A stretch of DNA of 6,374 bases from Gammaproteobacteria bacterium (lineage in GTDB: Bacteria > Pseudomonadota > Gammaproteobacteria > Chromatiales > Chromatiaceae), in the NCBI GenBank assembly GCA_020630035.1, contig JAHDCB010000096.1, positions 1 through 6,374 of the forward strand. The letters are read 5' to 3'. The notes under the pieces are model-generated. The model was given only the letters and a program-made list of their open reading frames with translations, did no database searches and was not told the DNA's origin. Made by a program: the position numbers and the translations under genes. Below, in pieces: positions 1-5,644 of this stretch. Positions within the stretch are counted from its first letter, which is position 1; every line of letters begins with the position of its first letter.

Positions 1-479
1 GCACCGGCCAGGGTGGCAACATCTTTATTGATCCGGTCTTCGTGATTCTGGAAAACAGCCAGATCCAGGCGAATGCACACGGTGGCCCGGGTGGCAATAT
101 CAAACTGATTGCAGACTATCTGCTGCGCTCTGGCCCGACAGCGATTGAGGCCTCCTCAGCCTTGTCTACACCAGGTGATATCGACGTGCAGGCAGTAGCC
201 GTGGATGCTGGCAGTCTGCAAGTCATTGATACACCCGATCCGTTGGATGCGACCCAGTGGGCAAGTGTGCCGTGTCACCTGCGTCAGGGCAAGATCAGCC
301 GTCTGATCATGGCTGGTTATGATGCCCACCCGACCCCGGTTGATGATCTGTTGTCCTCCCTGCCGCTGCGTGCGTTGTGGTCAGCCGAGCCGCTCTCTGT
401 GCCGACCAGTGCAGTACACCAGACTCCACACAACCTGCTGGCGGCAACCAATTCAACTACCGGGTGCAGTTGGCTGTGA
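1..479 (+). CDS. C-terminal end of a large FHA-like exoprotein (two-partner secretion type), 5'-truncated by the window
   Basis: The frame is open from base 3 to the TGA at 477-479 (158 residues), so the gene starts before the window; the GTG at 42 is internal. Two copies of a G-x-GGNI-x-I motif lie 26 residues apart (visible residues 4-7 and 30-33), separated by a stretch ending ENSQIQANAHGGPGGNI. An S..TAIEASSALSTPGDIDV segment follows. This pattern is typical of the right-handed beta-helix repeats at the C-terminal end of filamentous-haemagglutinin-like large exoproteins. The tail, with a single Cys before LRQGKISRLIMAGYD, resembles the conserved C-terminal cap of these proteins. By family knowledge such TpsA proteins are exported through a TpsB outer-membrane pore and act as adhesins or in haem/contact functions. 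The N-terminal TPS domain and the partner gene are not visible, so the specific role is unknown. No frameshift is seen. Confidence 0.75.
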   Translation, partial: TGQGGNIFIDPVFVILENSQIQANAHGGPGGNIKLIADYLLRSGPTAIEASSALSTPGDIDVQAVAVDAGSLQVIDTPDPLDATQWASVPCHLRQGKISRLIMAGYDAHPTPVDDLLSSLPLRALWSAEPLSVPTSAVHQTPHNLLAATNSTTGCSWL

Positions 480-510
480 GTGTTATTATTGTTGCGATCA
501 CCACTTGTTT

Positions 511-673
511 TAGGGGGTGTTCTCAATTAGCTGAGTGACAATGATTTTGAGTCATTTTTTGTGCTGACAAGGCGTAATGAGGAGTAATAGTCGTTCTATT
601 GCGACGAATTGCAACACAGTCAGCGCAGAAAAGGGCCAAAATCAAGTCTTGAAGCTGATTGAGAACACCCCTA
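511..673. repeat. MITE-like imperfect palindrome with ~21-bp terminal inverted repeats
   Basis: The left end (511-532, TAGGGGGTGTTCTCAATTAG then CT) is the reverse complement of the right end (653-673) apart from one indel and one mismatch. Symmetry continues inward: TGATTTTG (542-549) pairs with CAAAATCA (637-644), GTGCTGAC (561-568) with GTCAGCGC (619-626, one G-T pair), and GTAATAG (584-590) with CTATTGC (596-602, one G-T pair) around a TCGTT loop. All pairs share one centre near 593, so the whole unit can fold into one long interrupted hairpin. It has no ORF and is bounded by TA on both sides, as expected for a non-autonomous element using a TA target, although TA is self-complementary and could simply be part of the palindrome. 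It lies between the exoprotein stop and pdxJ and could also stop transcription from upstream. Bases 480-510 and 674-715 on either side show no convincing promoter or other feature. Confidence 0.7.
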
Positions 674-715
674 GATCGTAAACCAGTTTGTTGAGATTTT
701 ATGGATGTTTGAATA

Positions 716-1447
716 ATGTCGGAATGCAGGCCGCAGCTGGGAGTTAATATTGATCACATTGCGACGGTACGTGAGGCGCGTGGTAATACCCGTTATCCTG
801 AGCCGGTGCAGGCTGCGCTGTTAGCAGAGCAGGCGGGGGCGGATGCGATCACGCTGCATCTGCGGGAAGATCGGCGACATATTCAGGAACGGGATGTGTA
901 TGCGCTGGCCTGTTGTCTGCAGACGCATATGAATCTGGAAATGGCGGCTACAGAGGAAATGCAGCAGATTGCATGCGAGATACAGCCGCAGACTTGTTGC
1001 CTGGTGCCGGAAAAGCGAGAGGAGCTGACCACAGAAGGCGGGTTGGATGTGGTCGGCCAGGTTGATTTTCTGACCGATTATTGTGCATCTCTGGCAGCCG
1101 CCGATATCCGGGTATCTTTATTCATTGACCCGGATATCAAACAGATTGAAGCGGCACAGCAGGTTGGTGTGCCGATGGTTGAAATTCATACCGGGCATTA
1201 CGCTGCATCGCGTCAGCCAGCGGTACAAGCAAATGAATTGGTGCGGATTCAGCAAGCGGTGTTGTACGGGCATAATCTGGGGTTGCAGATGAATGTCGGG
1301 CATGGTCTGGATTACCATAATGTGCAGTCGATTGTGCGCATTCCACATATTGTTGAGTTTAATATCGGACATGCGATCATTGCACGCGCACTATTTTGTG
1401 GCCTGCCCCAGGCAGTGGCCGATATGAAGCGACTCATTCAGCGTTAG
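716..1447 (+). CDS. pdxJ: Pyridoxine 5'-phosphate synthase
   Basis: PdxJ condenses 1-deoxy-D-xylulose 5-phosphate with 3-amino-2-oxopropyl phosphate to give pyridoxine 5'-phosphate, the last ring-forming step of DXP-dependent vitamin B6 synthesis in the cytosol. The 243-residue product is the usual family length and matches E. coli PdxJ from end to end. Visible motifs are GVNIDHIATVREARG (9-23), HLREDRRHI (48-56), NLEMAATEEM (73-82), CCLVPEKREE (94-103), VEIHTG (155-160), GHGLDYHNV (195-203) and EFNIGHAII (214-222). The catalytic residues known from E. coli (His45, Glu72, His193) correspond to His48, Glu75 and His196. The ATG at 716 gives the normal N-terminus, but it has only a weak Shine-Dalgarno-like GGAT at 703-706. 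It is the first gene of the cluster; in E. coli pdxJ sits instead with recO and acpS. Confidence 0.97.
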   Translation: MSECRPQLGVNIDHIATVREARGNTRYPEPVQAALLAEQAGADAITLHLREDRRHIQERDVYALACCLQTHMNLEMAATEEMQQIACEIQPQTCCLVPEKREELTTEGGLDVVGQVDFLTDYCASLAAADIRVSLFIDPDIKQIEAAQQVGVPMVEIHTGHYAASRQPAVQANELVRIQQAVLYGHNLGLQMNVGHGLDYHNVQSIVRIPHIVEFNIGHAIIARALFCGLPQAVADMKRLIQR

Positions 1448-1450
1448 CAT

Positions 1451-2350
1451 ATGGACTATCCGACAATTGATCAGTTTGTGGGCAACACCCCCCTGGTGCG
1501 TCTGCAACGGCTGCCAGAGAATCCTCGCACACAAGTGCTGGTGAAACTGGAAGGTAATAATCCGGCGGGCTCGGTGAAGGATCGCGCCGCCCTGTCGATG
1601 ATTCGACGTGCGGCAGAGCGTGGGGATATCCAGCCGGGCGATACATTGATAGAGGCCACCAGCGGCAATACCGGCATCGCACTGGCTATGGTTGCGGCGA
1701 TTCAGGGCTATCGCATGATTCTGATCATGCCGGATAACCTGAGTATTGAGCGGCGAGCGGCGATGCAGGCGTACGGGGCGGAATTGATTCTGGTGTCGAA
1801 AGATGAAGGTATGGAAGGTGCACGTGACCTGGCATTAGCGATGCAGGCACGTGGTGAAGGCAAGGTATTAGATCAGTTCGCAAATTCGGACAATCCGGAC
1901 GCGCATTATGCGACCACCGGGCCGGAGATCTGGCAGGATACGCAGGGACAAGTGACTCATTTTGTCAGTGCGATGGGCACCACCGGTACGATCGTGGGTG
2001 TCAGTCGGTATCTGAAGGCACGCAAGCCGAGCGTGCAGATTGTCGGTGTACAGCCGGCAGAAGGTGCCAGCATTCCAGGGATTCGTAAGTGGCCGGAGGC
2101 GTATCTGCCAGCTATCTACGACAATCAGCATATTGACCAGGAGTTGCCGGTCAGTCAGCAACTGGCTGAGCATACAACTCGTCAATTAGCGACCCGGGAA
2201 GGTATCTTTGCCGGGACGTCTTCTGGCGGTAGTGTTGCGATTGCACTACAGTTGGCTCGCGAGGTAGACGATGCGGTGATCGTGGCGATTGTGTGTGATC
2301 GCGGCGATCGTTATTTATCCACCCCCTTATTTACACCGGCAAAGCTATGA
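1451..2350 (+). CDS. cysM: Cysteine synthase B (O-acetylserine sulfhydrylase B)
   Basis: This PLP enzyme makes cysteine from O-acetyl-L-serine and sulfide. The CysM isoform can also use thiosulfate to form S-sulfocysteine. The 299-residue protein is close to the E. coli length and has the fold-type II signature: GNTPLVRL (11-18), the PLP lysine in AGSVKDR (Lys43), the substrate loop TSGNTG (70-75), the phosphate-binding GTTGT loop (176-180) and GTSSGGS near the C-terminus. CysM rather than CysK is supported by the MPDNLS.ERRAAM.AYGAELILV block and by Cys282 in CDRGDRYLST. CysK carries Ser at that position, and the Cys is linked to thiosulfate use in E. coli CysM. The ATG begins 3 bp after the pdxJ stop without an evident ribosome binding site, suggesting translational coupling. 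Its stop overlaps the hisS start (ATGA). The cofactor it needs derives from the product of its upstream neighbour. Confidence 0.96.
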   Translation: MDYPTIDQFVGNTPLVRLQRLPENPRTQVLVKLEGNNPAGSVKDRAALSMIRRAAERGDIQPGDTLIEATSGNTGIALAMVAAIQGYRMILIMPDNLSIERRAAMQAYGAELILVSKDEGMEGARDLALAMQARGEGKVLDQFANSDNPDAHYATTGPEIWQDTQGQVTHFVSAMGTTGTIVGVSRYLKARKPSVQIVGVQPAEGASIPGIRKWPEAYLPAIYDNQHIDQELPVSQQLAEHTTRQLATREGIFAGTSSGGSVAIALQLAREVDDAVIVAIVCDRGDRYLSTPLFTPAKL

Positions 2351-3639
2351 CGAAACCGTTACAGGCAGTGCGTGGCATGCACGATGTGTTACCTGAGCAG
2401 ACGCCATACTGGCAGCAGTTAGAGGCTGAGGTGCGGCAGTTGGTACGGGCCTACGGTTATGCTGAAATCCGTTTGCCGATCGTTGAATCGACGACGTTAT
2501 TTAAGCGATCGATTGGTGCGGCGACAGATATTGTCGAGAAAGAAATGTACACCTTCGCGGATCGTAACGAGGATAGTCTTACCCTGCGACCGGAAGGTAC
2601 TGCGGGCTGTCTGCGAGCGGTGCTGCAGCACGGGTTGGCACATAATCAGGTACAACGGCTGTGGTATCAGGGGCCGATGTTCCGGCATGAGCGCCCGCAA
2701 CAGGGGCGTTATCGTCAGTTTCAGCAGATCGGTGTGGAGGCATATGGATTGCCCGGGCCGGCAATAGATGCCGAACTGATTCTGCTGAGCGCCAGGCTGT
2801 GGGAACGACTGGGAATCCAAGGCTTGACCTTGCAGTTGAATACCCTGGGTACCCCGGCAGAGCGAGTCCGCTACCGGGAACAGTTAGTGGCCTATCTGAT
2901 ACAGCATGTGGGCCAACTGGATGCAGACAGTCAACGGCGTTTGCAGACCAATCCGTTGCGGATACTGGACAGTAAAAACCCGGCGCTGGCAAAACTGATT
3001 GCTGCTGCCCCGGTGCTGACCGATTACCTTGCAGCAGACTCGCAGGCACATTTTGCGCAGTTGCGGGCGATGCTGGATGCGGCAGGGGTCGCTTATGTGA
3101 TCAATCCGCGTTTAGTCCGTGGTCTGGACTACTACACCCGCACGGTGTTTGAATGGACGACTGATCTGCTGGGTGCGCAGGGCACAGTCTGTGCCGGTGG
3201 GCGCTATGATGGCCTGGCGCGTCAGCTCGGCGGGCGTGATATCCCGGGGATTGGTTTTGCGCTCGGTGCTGAGCGGGTACTGGCCGTGCAGGCGGCACTT
3301 GGTAAAAAGACCCGATCATCCGGATTGCACGCCTGTGTATTGATGTTGGGTACAGAAGCTGAAATTGCCGGCCTGGTACTCAGTGAGCAATTACATACCG
3401 CCCTACCGCAGTTACGGCTGCAAACACTGGTTGGTAGTGTGAAGTCACAATTCCGCCAGGCGGATCGTAGTGGTGCATCGTTGGCCTTGATTCTGGGCTC
3501 AGATGAGCTGGTGGCCGGGACTGTTACCATCAAGTACCTGCGGCAGGATCGGGCGCAGGTAACGATCACGCAGGATCAACTGGCCGACTTCATGCGGGAT
3601 GCGCTGTCTCATGACGCCAATGATACGAGGGCTATATGA
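2347..3639 (+). CDS. hisS: Histidyl-tRNA synthetase
   Basis: HisS is a class II aminoacyl-tRNA synthetase that activates histidine with ATP and charges tRNA-His. The 430-residue product is close to the usual bacterial length, and its catalytic residues fall at almost the same numbers as in E. coli. TLRPEGT (79-85, Glu83) is followed by motif 2, with Arg113 in MFRHER and Gln127/Glu131 in RQFQQIGVE. The histidine-specific RGLDYYTRT has the catalytic Arg at 258 (259 in E. coli). GGRYDGL begins at 284, and motif 3, GFALGAERV, contains Arg310. The C-terminal anticodon-binding domain (about 325-425) contains KSQFRQADRSGA and ILGSDELVAGTVTIK. The start ATG overlaps the cysM stop and has no obvious Shine-Dalgarno, so initiation probably depends on ribosomes finishing cysM. 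It overlaps dapB by 4 bp. In E. coli hisS lies beside ispG, so this context differs. Confidence 0.97.
   Translation: MTKPLQAVRGMHDVLPEQTPYWQQLEAEVRQLVRAYGYAEIRLPIVESTTLFKRSIGAATDIVEKEMYTFADRNEDSLTLRPEGTAGCLRAVLQHGLAHNQVQRLWYQGPMFRHERPQQGRYRQFQQIGVEAYGLPGPAIDAELILLSARLWERLGIQGLTLQLNTLGTPAERVRYREQLVAYLIQHVGQLDADSQRRLQTNPLRILDSKNPALAKLIAAAPVLTDYLAADSQAHFAQLRAMLDAAGVAYVINPRLVRGLDYYTRTVFEWTTDLLGAQGTVCAGGRYDGLARQLGGRDIPGIGFALGAERVLAVQAALGKKTRSSGLHACVLMLGTEAEIAGLVLSEQLHTALPQLRLQTLVGSVKSQFRQADRSGASLALILGSDELVAGTVTIKYLRQDRAQVTITQDQLADFMRDALSHDANDTRAI
3627..3630 (+). promoter_or_regulatory. Ribosome binding site for dapB
   Basis: GAGG lies inside the last codons of hisS, 5 bp before the ATG at 3636. 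It supports that start and allows independent initiation at dapB as well as coupling through the ATGA overlap. The cysM and hisS junctions have no comparable site. Confidence 0.6.
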
Positions 3640-4439
3640 TAAGAGTTGCGATCGCCGGAGTCGCTGGCAGGATGGGGAAGTCGTTAGTGCAGGCGGTCTG
3701 TGAGGCTGCGGAGCTGGAACTGACAGTTGCTACGGTACGTCTTGGCTCCACACTAGTCGGTACTGACGTTGGCGAACTAGCTGGCACAGGTCGTCTTGGC
3801 CTGACAGCTTGTTCTGACCTGGCTCAGGTGCAGGATCAGTTTGATGTGTTGATCGATTTTACCAATCCGGTAGCGACGTTGGAGCAGCTTGCCTTGTGCC
3901 AGCAGTACGCAAAACCGGTGGTGATTGGTACAACCGGGCTGGATGCTGCTCAGACTGAGCTGATTGCAGCCGCAGCAACACAGATTCCGGTTGTATTTGC
4001 GCCGAATATGAGTATTGGGGTCAACTTGTGTTTTAAGCTGTTGGATATGACAGCGCGGGTACTGGGTGACACAGTCGACGTCGAGATCGTTGAGGCGCAC
4101 CATCGGCACAAAAAAGATGCACCTTCCGGTACGGCATTGCGCATGGGAGACATTGTTGCAGCGGCGACAGGGCGGGAACTGTCCGAGGTGGCGGTGTTTG
4201 GCCGGGAAGGCCTGACGGGCGAACGTGAACAACGCACAATTGGGTTTGCCACAGTTCGGGCTGGTGATGTGGTGGGTGAGCACAGTGTCTGGTTTGCAGG
4301 CCCGGGAGAGCGGATTGAAATCAGTCACAAGGCTTCCGGCCGCATGGCCTTTGCACAAGGCGCGGCCAGGGCTGCGCTCTGGTTAGCGGGCCAGTCGGCT
4401 GGGTTATTTGATATGCAGGACGTGCTGGGGTTACGTTAG
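3636..4439 (+). CDS. dapB: 4-hydroxy-tetrahydrodipicolinate reductase
   Basis: DapB reduces 4-hydroxy-tetrahydrodipicolinate to tetrahydrodipicolinate with NAD(P)H, the second committed step toward meso-diaminopimelate (cell wall) and lysine. The 267 residues compare with 273 in E. coli and align throughout with an offset of four. The N-terminal Rossmann motif is AGVAGRMG (7-14). DVLIDFTNP and VIGTTGL follow, then PNMSIGVN. The substrate-binding/catalytic block HHRHKKDAPSGTA starts at His155, with His155 and Lys159 matching E. coli His159 and Lys163. REGLTGERE, TIGFATVRAGDVVGEH and ERIEISHKASGRM.FA complete the C-terminal half. One difference is seen: E. coli Glu38, which contacts the ribose of NADH, is Val34 here, while the next Arg (Arg35) is kept. 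This suggests a preference for NADPH. The start overlaps the hisS stop. Confidence 0.97.
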   Translation: MIRVAIAGVAGRMGKSLVQAVCEAAELELTVATVRLGSTLVGTDVGELAGTGRLGLTACSDLAQVQDQFDVLIDFTNPVATLEQLALCQQYAKPVVIGTTGLDAAQTELIAAAATQIPVVFAPNMSIGVNLCFKLLDMTARVLGDTVDVEIVEAHHRHKKDAPSGTALRMGDIVAAATGRELSEVAVFGREGLTGEREQRTIGFATVRAGDVVGEHSVWFAGPGERIEISHKASGRMAFAQGAARAALWLAGQSAGLFDMQDVLGLR

Positions 4440-4443
4440 GGAG
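4438..4443 (+). promoter_or_regulatory. Ribosome binding site deciding the sspB start
   Basis: AGGGAG overlaps the dapB stop codon and lies 8 bp before the ATG at 4452, the ideal spacing. It overlaps the GTG at 4443 and so cannot serve that codon. This favours the ATG as the true sspB start. Confidence 0.6.
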
Positions 4444-4451
4444 TGGAGACT

Positions 4452-4868
4452 ATGCAATTATCATCTGATCGGCCTTATCTGGTGCGCGCTGTGTATGAAT
4501 GGTTAACAGACAATGCCCAAACGCCGTACCTGTTGGTGGATGCAGAATATGAAGACGTGCATGTTCCGCAACATCTGGTGGAAAATGGCCAGATCGTGCT
4601 GAATATTGGCCCGACCGCAGTGCGTGACCTGGATTTGGCCAATGATGCGATTTCGTTCAGTGCGCGTTTCAGCGGTCATCCGGTGTCAGTTTATGTGCCG
4701 ATGCCGGCAGTCATAGGACTATTTGCGCACGAAAGCCGTCGTGGTATGTTTTTCCAGCCTGAGAATAAAGGCCAGAAAGATGATGTGCCTGTTCCACCGC
4801 CACCACAAAAAACACCGGGGACAAAACCGGGCAAGACGGGACGCCCGGTGCTGAAGGTAGTGAAATAG
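4452..4868 (+). CDS. sspB: ClpXP protease specificity-enhancing factor SspB
   Basis: SspB is a cytosolic adaptor that binds ssrA-tagged proteins and tethers them to ClpX for degradation. From the ATG at 4452 it has 138 residues. The folded substrate-binding domain spans about 1-104: RPYLVRAVYEW near the N-terminus, TPYLLVDAEY, GQIVLNIGPTAV, LDLANDAISFSARF, VSVYVPMPAVIGLFAHE and a final GMFFQPE. A flexible Pro/Lys-rich linker follows (about 105-129). The extreme C-terminus, GRPVLKVVK, matches the ClpX-binding tail of E. coli SspB (GRPALRVVK). The linker is short and not acidic, unlike the long acidic E. coli linker. A GTG at 4443 would add three residues, but the ribosome binding site and the E. 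coli-like N-terminus favour the ATG. It is the last gene of the cluster, 12 bp after dapB; in E. coli it follows sspA instead. It converges on fpr with 17 bp between stops. Confidence 0.95.
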   Translation: MQLSSDRPYLVRAVYEWLTDNAQTPYLLVDAEYEDVHVPQHLVENGQIVLNIGPTAVRDLDLANDAISFSARFSGHPVSVYVPMPAVIGLFAHESRRGMFFQPENKGQKDDVPVPPPPQKTPGTKPGKTGRPVLKVVK

Positions 4869-4876
4869 GTCTTCAG

Positions 4877-4899
4877 AGGTACCCTTTAGTGGTATTTTT
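4877..4899. terminator. Possible weak terminator hairpin between convergent sspB and fpr
   Basis: AGGTACC (4877-4883) can pair with GGTATTT (4891-4897), using two G-T pairs, around a 7-base loop, and a short T run ends the element at 4899. It lies just after the sspB stop and overlaps the last codons of fpr. The stem is short and AT/GT-rich, so this is only a candidate. No better hairpin is visible in the 17-bp gap. Confidence 0.3.
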
Positions 4900-5626
4900 C
4901 GCTGCTGATATGTCCGGGTTCCCGCCGCAGATGTTTTTTTAAGCCACGTTGCTTCAGTGCCTCAGTCATCTCCCGGATCATGGCAGTATTACCACACAAC
5001 ATAAAGTGGCTGTCTGTACTGATGGTGATGCCTGCCCGGGCTTCTAGCTGGCCGTCAGCGAGTGCTTGTGTGATGCGTCCGGGATACGCATAGTCCGGGG
5101 CTTGTTGGGTGACGCATGGAATAAAATGCAGACCAGAGTGTTGCTGACACAACTGGTCAATCACTGCTGAATACGCAAGCTGCGGTGCTTCACGTACCCC
5201 GTACGCAAGAATAATCTGGTCAAATCGTTGCCAGATCTTTGTGGTGCGCAGCATAGATAAAAAGGGGCCGACACCGGTGCCAGTGGCGACCATCCACAGG
5301 TCGCGTGCGGTTGCCGGAATCTCCTGCAACGTCAGTAGTCCATTACAACGGTCACTGACCCACAGGGTATCACCGACCTGTAATGTAGATAATGGCCCGC
5401 TGAGTGGCCCGGTCGGTACGATATTAAAAAAGATTTCAAAACCGTCTGTGTCGGGTGAATTGACACAGGAATAAGGGCGAGCGATGCGCTCGCCATCAAC
5501 ATCCAGAGCCACACGGATGAATTGTCCGGCAACAAAATCCGGGCGTTCACAGCTTATCCGTAATGAAAAATGGGTGTCAGTCCAAACCGTTCGTTCAACA
5601 ATGCGACCTTCCAGCCAGGCTGCCAT
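4886..5626 (-). CDS. fpr: Ferredoxin/flavodoxin--NADP(+) reductase
   Basis: Fpr is an FAD enzyme that moves electrons between NADPH and ferredoxin or flavodoxin, supplying reduced carriers for biosynthesis and oxidative-stress defence. The 246-residue product is nearly the same length as E. coli Fpr (248) and aligns throughout. The N-terminal FAD domain has AGQFIRVAL (33-41) and the flavin-binding RPYS (50-53) followed by CVNSPD. The NADP domain begins near WMVATGTGVGPFLS, with GTGVGP at 116-121, and has the LCGN motif at 210-213. The tail KHLRREPGH..SEKYH parallels E. coli KHLRRRPGHMTAEHYW, but ends in His rather than Trp. The start ATG (complement of 5624-5626) has a good upstream TAAGGA. 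It is convergent with sspB and divergent from dcd with 18 bp between starts, so its promoter must lie within dcd coding sequence. Confidence 0.95.
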   Translation of the reverse strand: MAAWLEGRIVERTVWTDTHFSLRISCERPDFVAGQFIRVALDVDGERIARPYSCVNSPDTDGFEIFFNIVPTGPLSGPLSTLQVGDTLWVSDRCNGLLTLQEIPATARDLWMVATGTGVGPFLSMLRTTKIWQRFDQIILAYGVREAPQLAYSAVIDQLCQQHSGLHFIPCVTQQAPDYAYPGRITQALADGQLEARAGITISTDSHFMLCGNTAMIREMTEALKQRGLKKHLRREPGHISSEKYH

Positions 5627-5634
5627 AAATTTAA

Positions 5635-5640
5635 TCCTTA
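5635..5640 (-). promoter_or_regulatory. Ribosome binding site for fpr
   Basis: On the minus strand TAAGGA lies 8 bp before the fpr ATG, supporting that start. It occupies the centre of the 18-bp space shared with the divergent dcd gene, leaving no separate room for a dcd leader. Confidence 0.7.
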
Positions 5641-5644
5641 TATC

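Larger units (their letters stand above)
716..4868 (+). other. Probable five-gene operon pdxJ-cysM-hisS-dapB-sspB
   Basis: Five same-strand genes follow one another with junctions of +3 bp (pdxJ/cysM), a 4-bp ATGA overlap (cysM/hisS), a 4-bp ATGA overlap (hisS/dapB) and 12 bp (dapB to the preferred sspB ATG). No space remains for internal intergenic promoters or terminators, so co-transcription is the simplest reading. The first gene is preceded by the palindromic element, with only 42 bp between that element and the pdxJ ATG. I could not identify a clear -35/-10 pair there, so the promoter may be weak, may lie inside the element, or may be further upstream. Confidence 0.7.

Noticed and set aside
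42..479. A complete 145-residue gene starting at GTG 42
   Set aside because: The same frame is open to the window edge with continuous beta-helix repeat sequence, so this is the end of a longer gene.
649..715. Promoter for pdxJ using TTGAAG, TTGAGA or TTGTTG as -35 boxes
   Set aside because: None has a good -10 box at 16-18 bp spacing; the best pairings match the consensus poorly or run into the start codon.
2579..3049. 156-codon open frame on the minus strand
   Set aside because: It is antisense to the conserved hisS catalytic core, has low-complexity Ala/Pro/Ser content and shows no independent support.
3777..4358. 193-codon open frame on the minus strand
   Set aside because: It lies wholly antisense to dapB, whose product matches its family throughout. 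The antisense peptide is rich in Cys, Arg and His with no recognisable motif, so it is a shadow.
4443..4451. GTG start for sspB three codons upstream
   Set aside because: The best ribosome binding site overlaps this codon and is correctly spaced for the ATG at 4452, which also gives the E. coli-like N-terminus.
5570..5644. Longer dcd start at the ATG at 5570
   Set aside because: The 25 extra residues overlap the fpr 5' end, have no homology to Dcd and no ribosome binding site. Family proteins begin with MRLCD as encoded at 5645.
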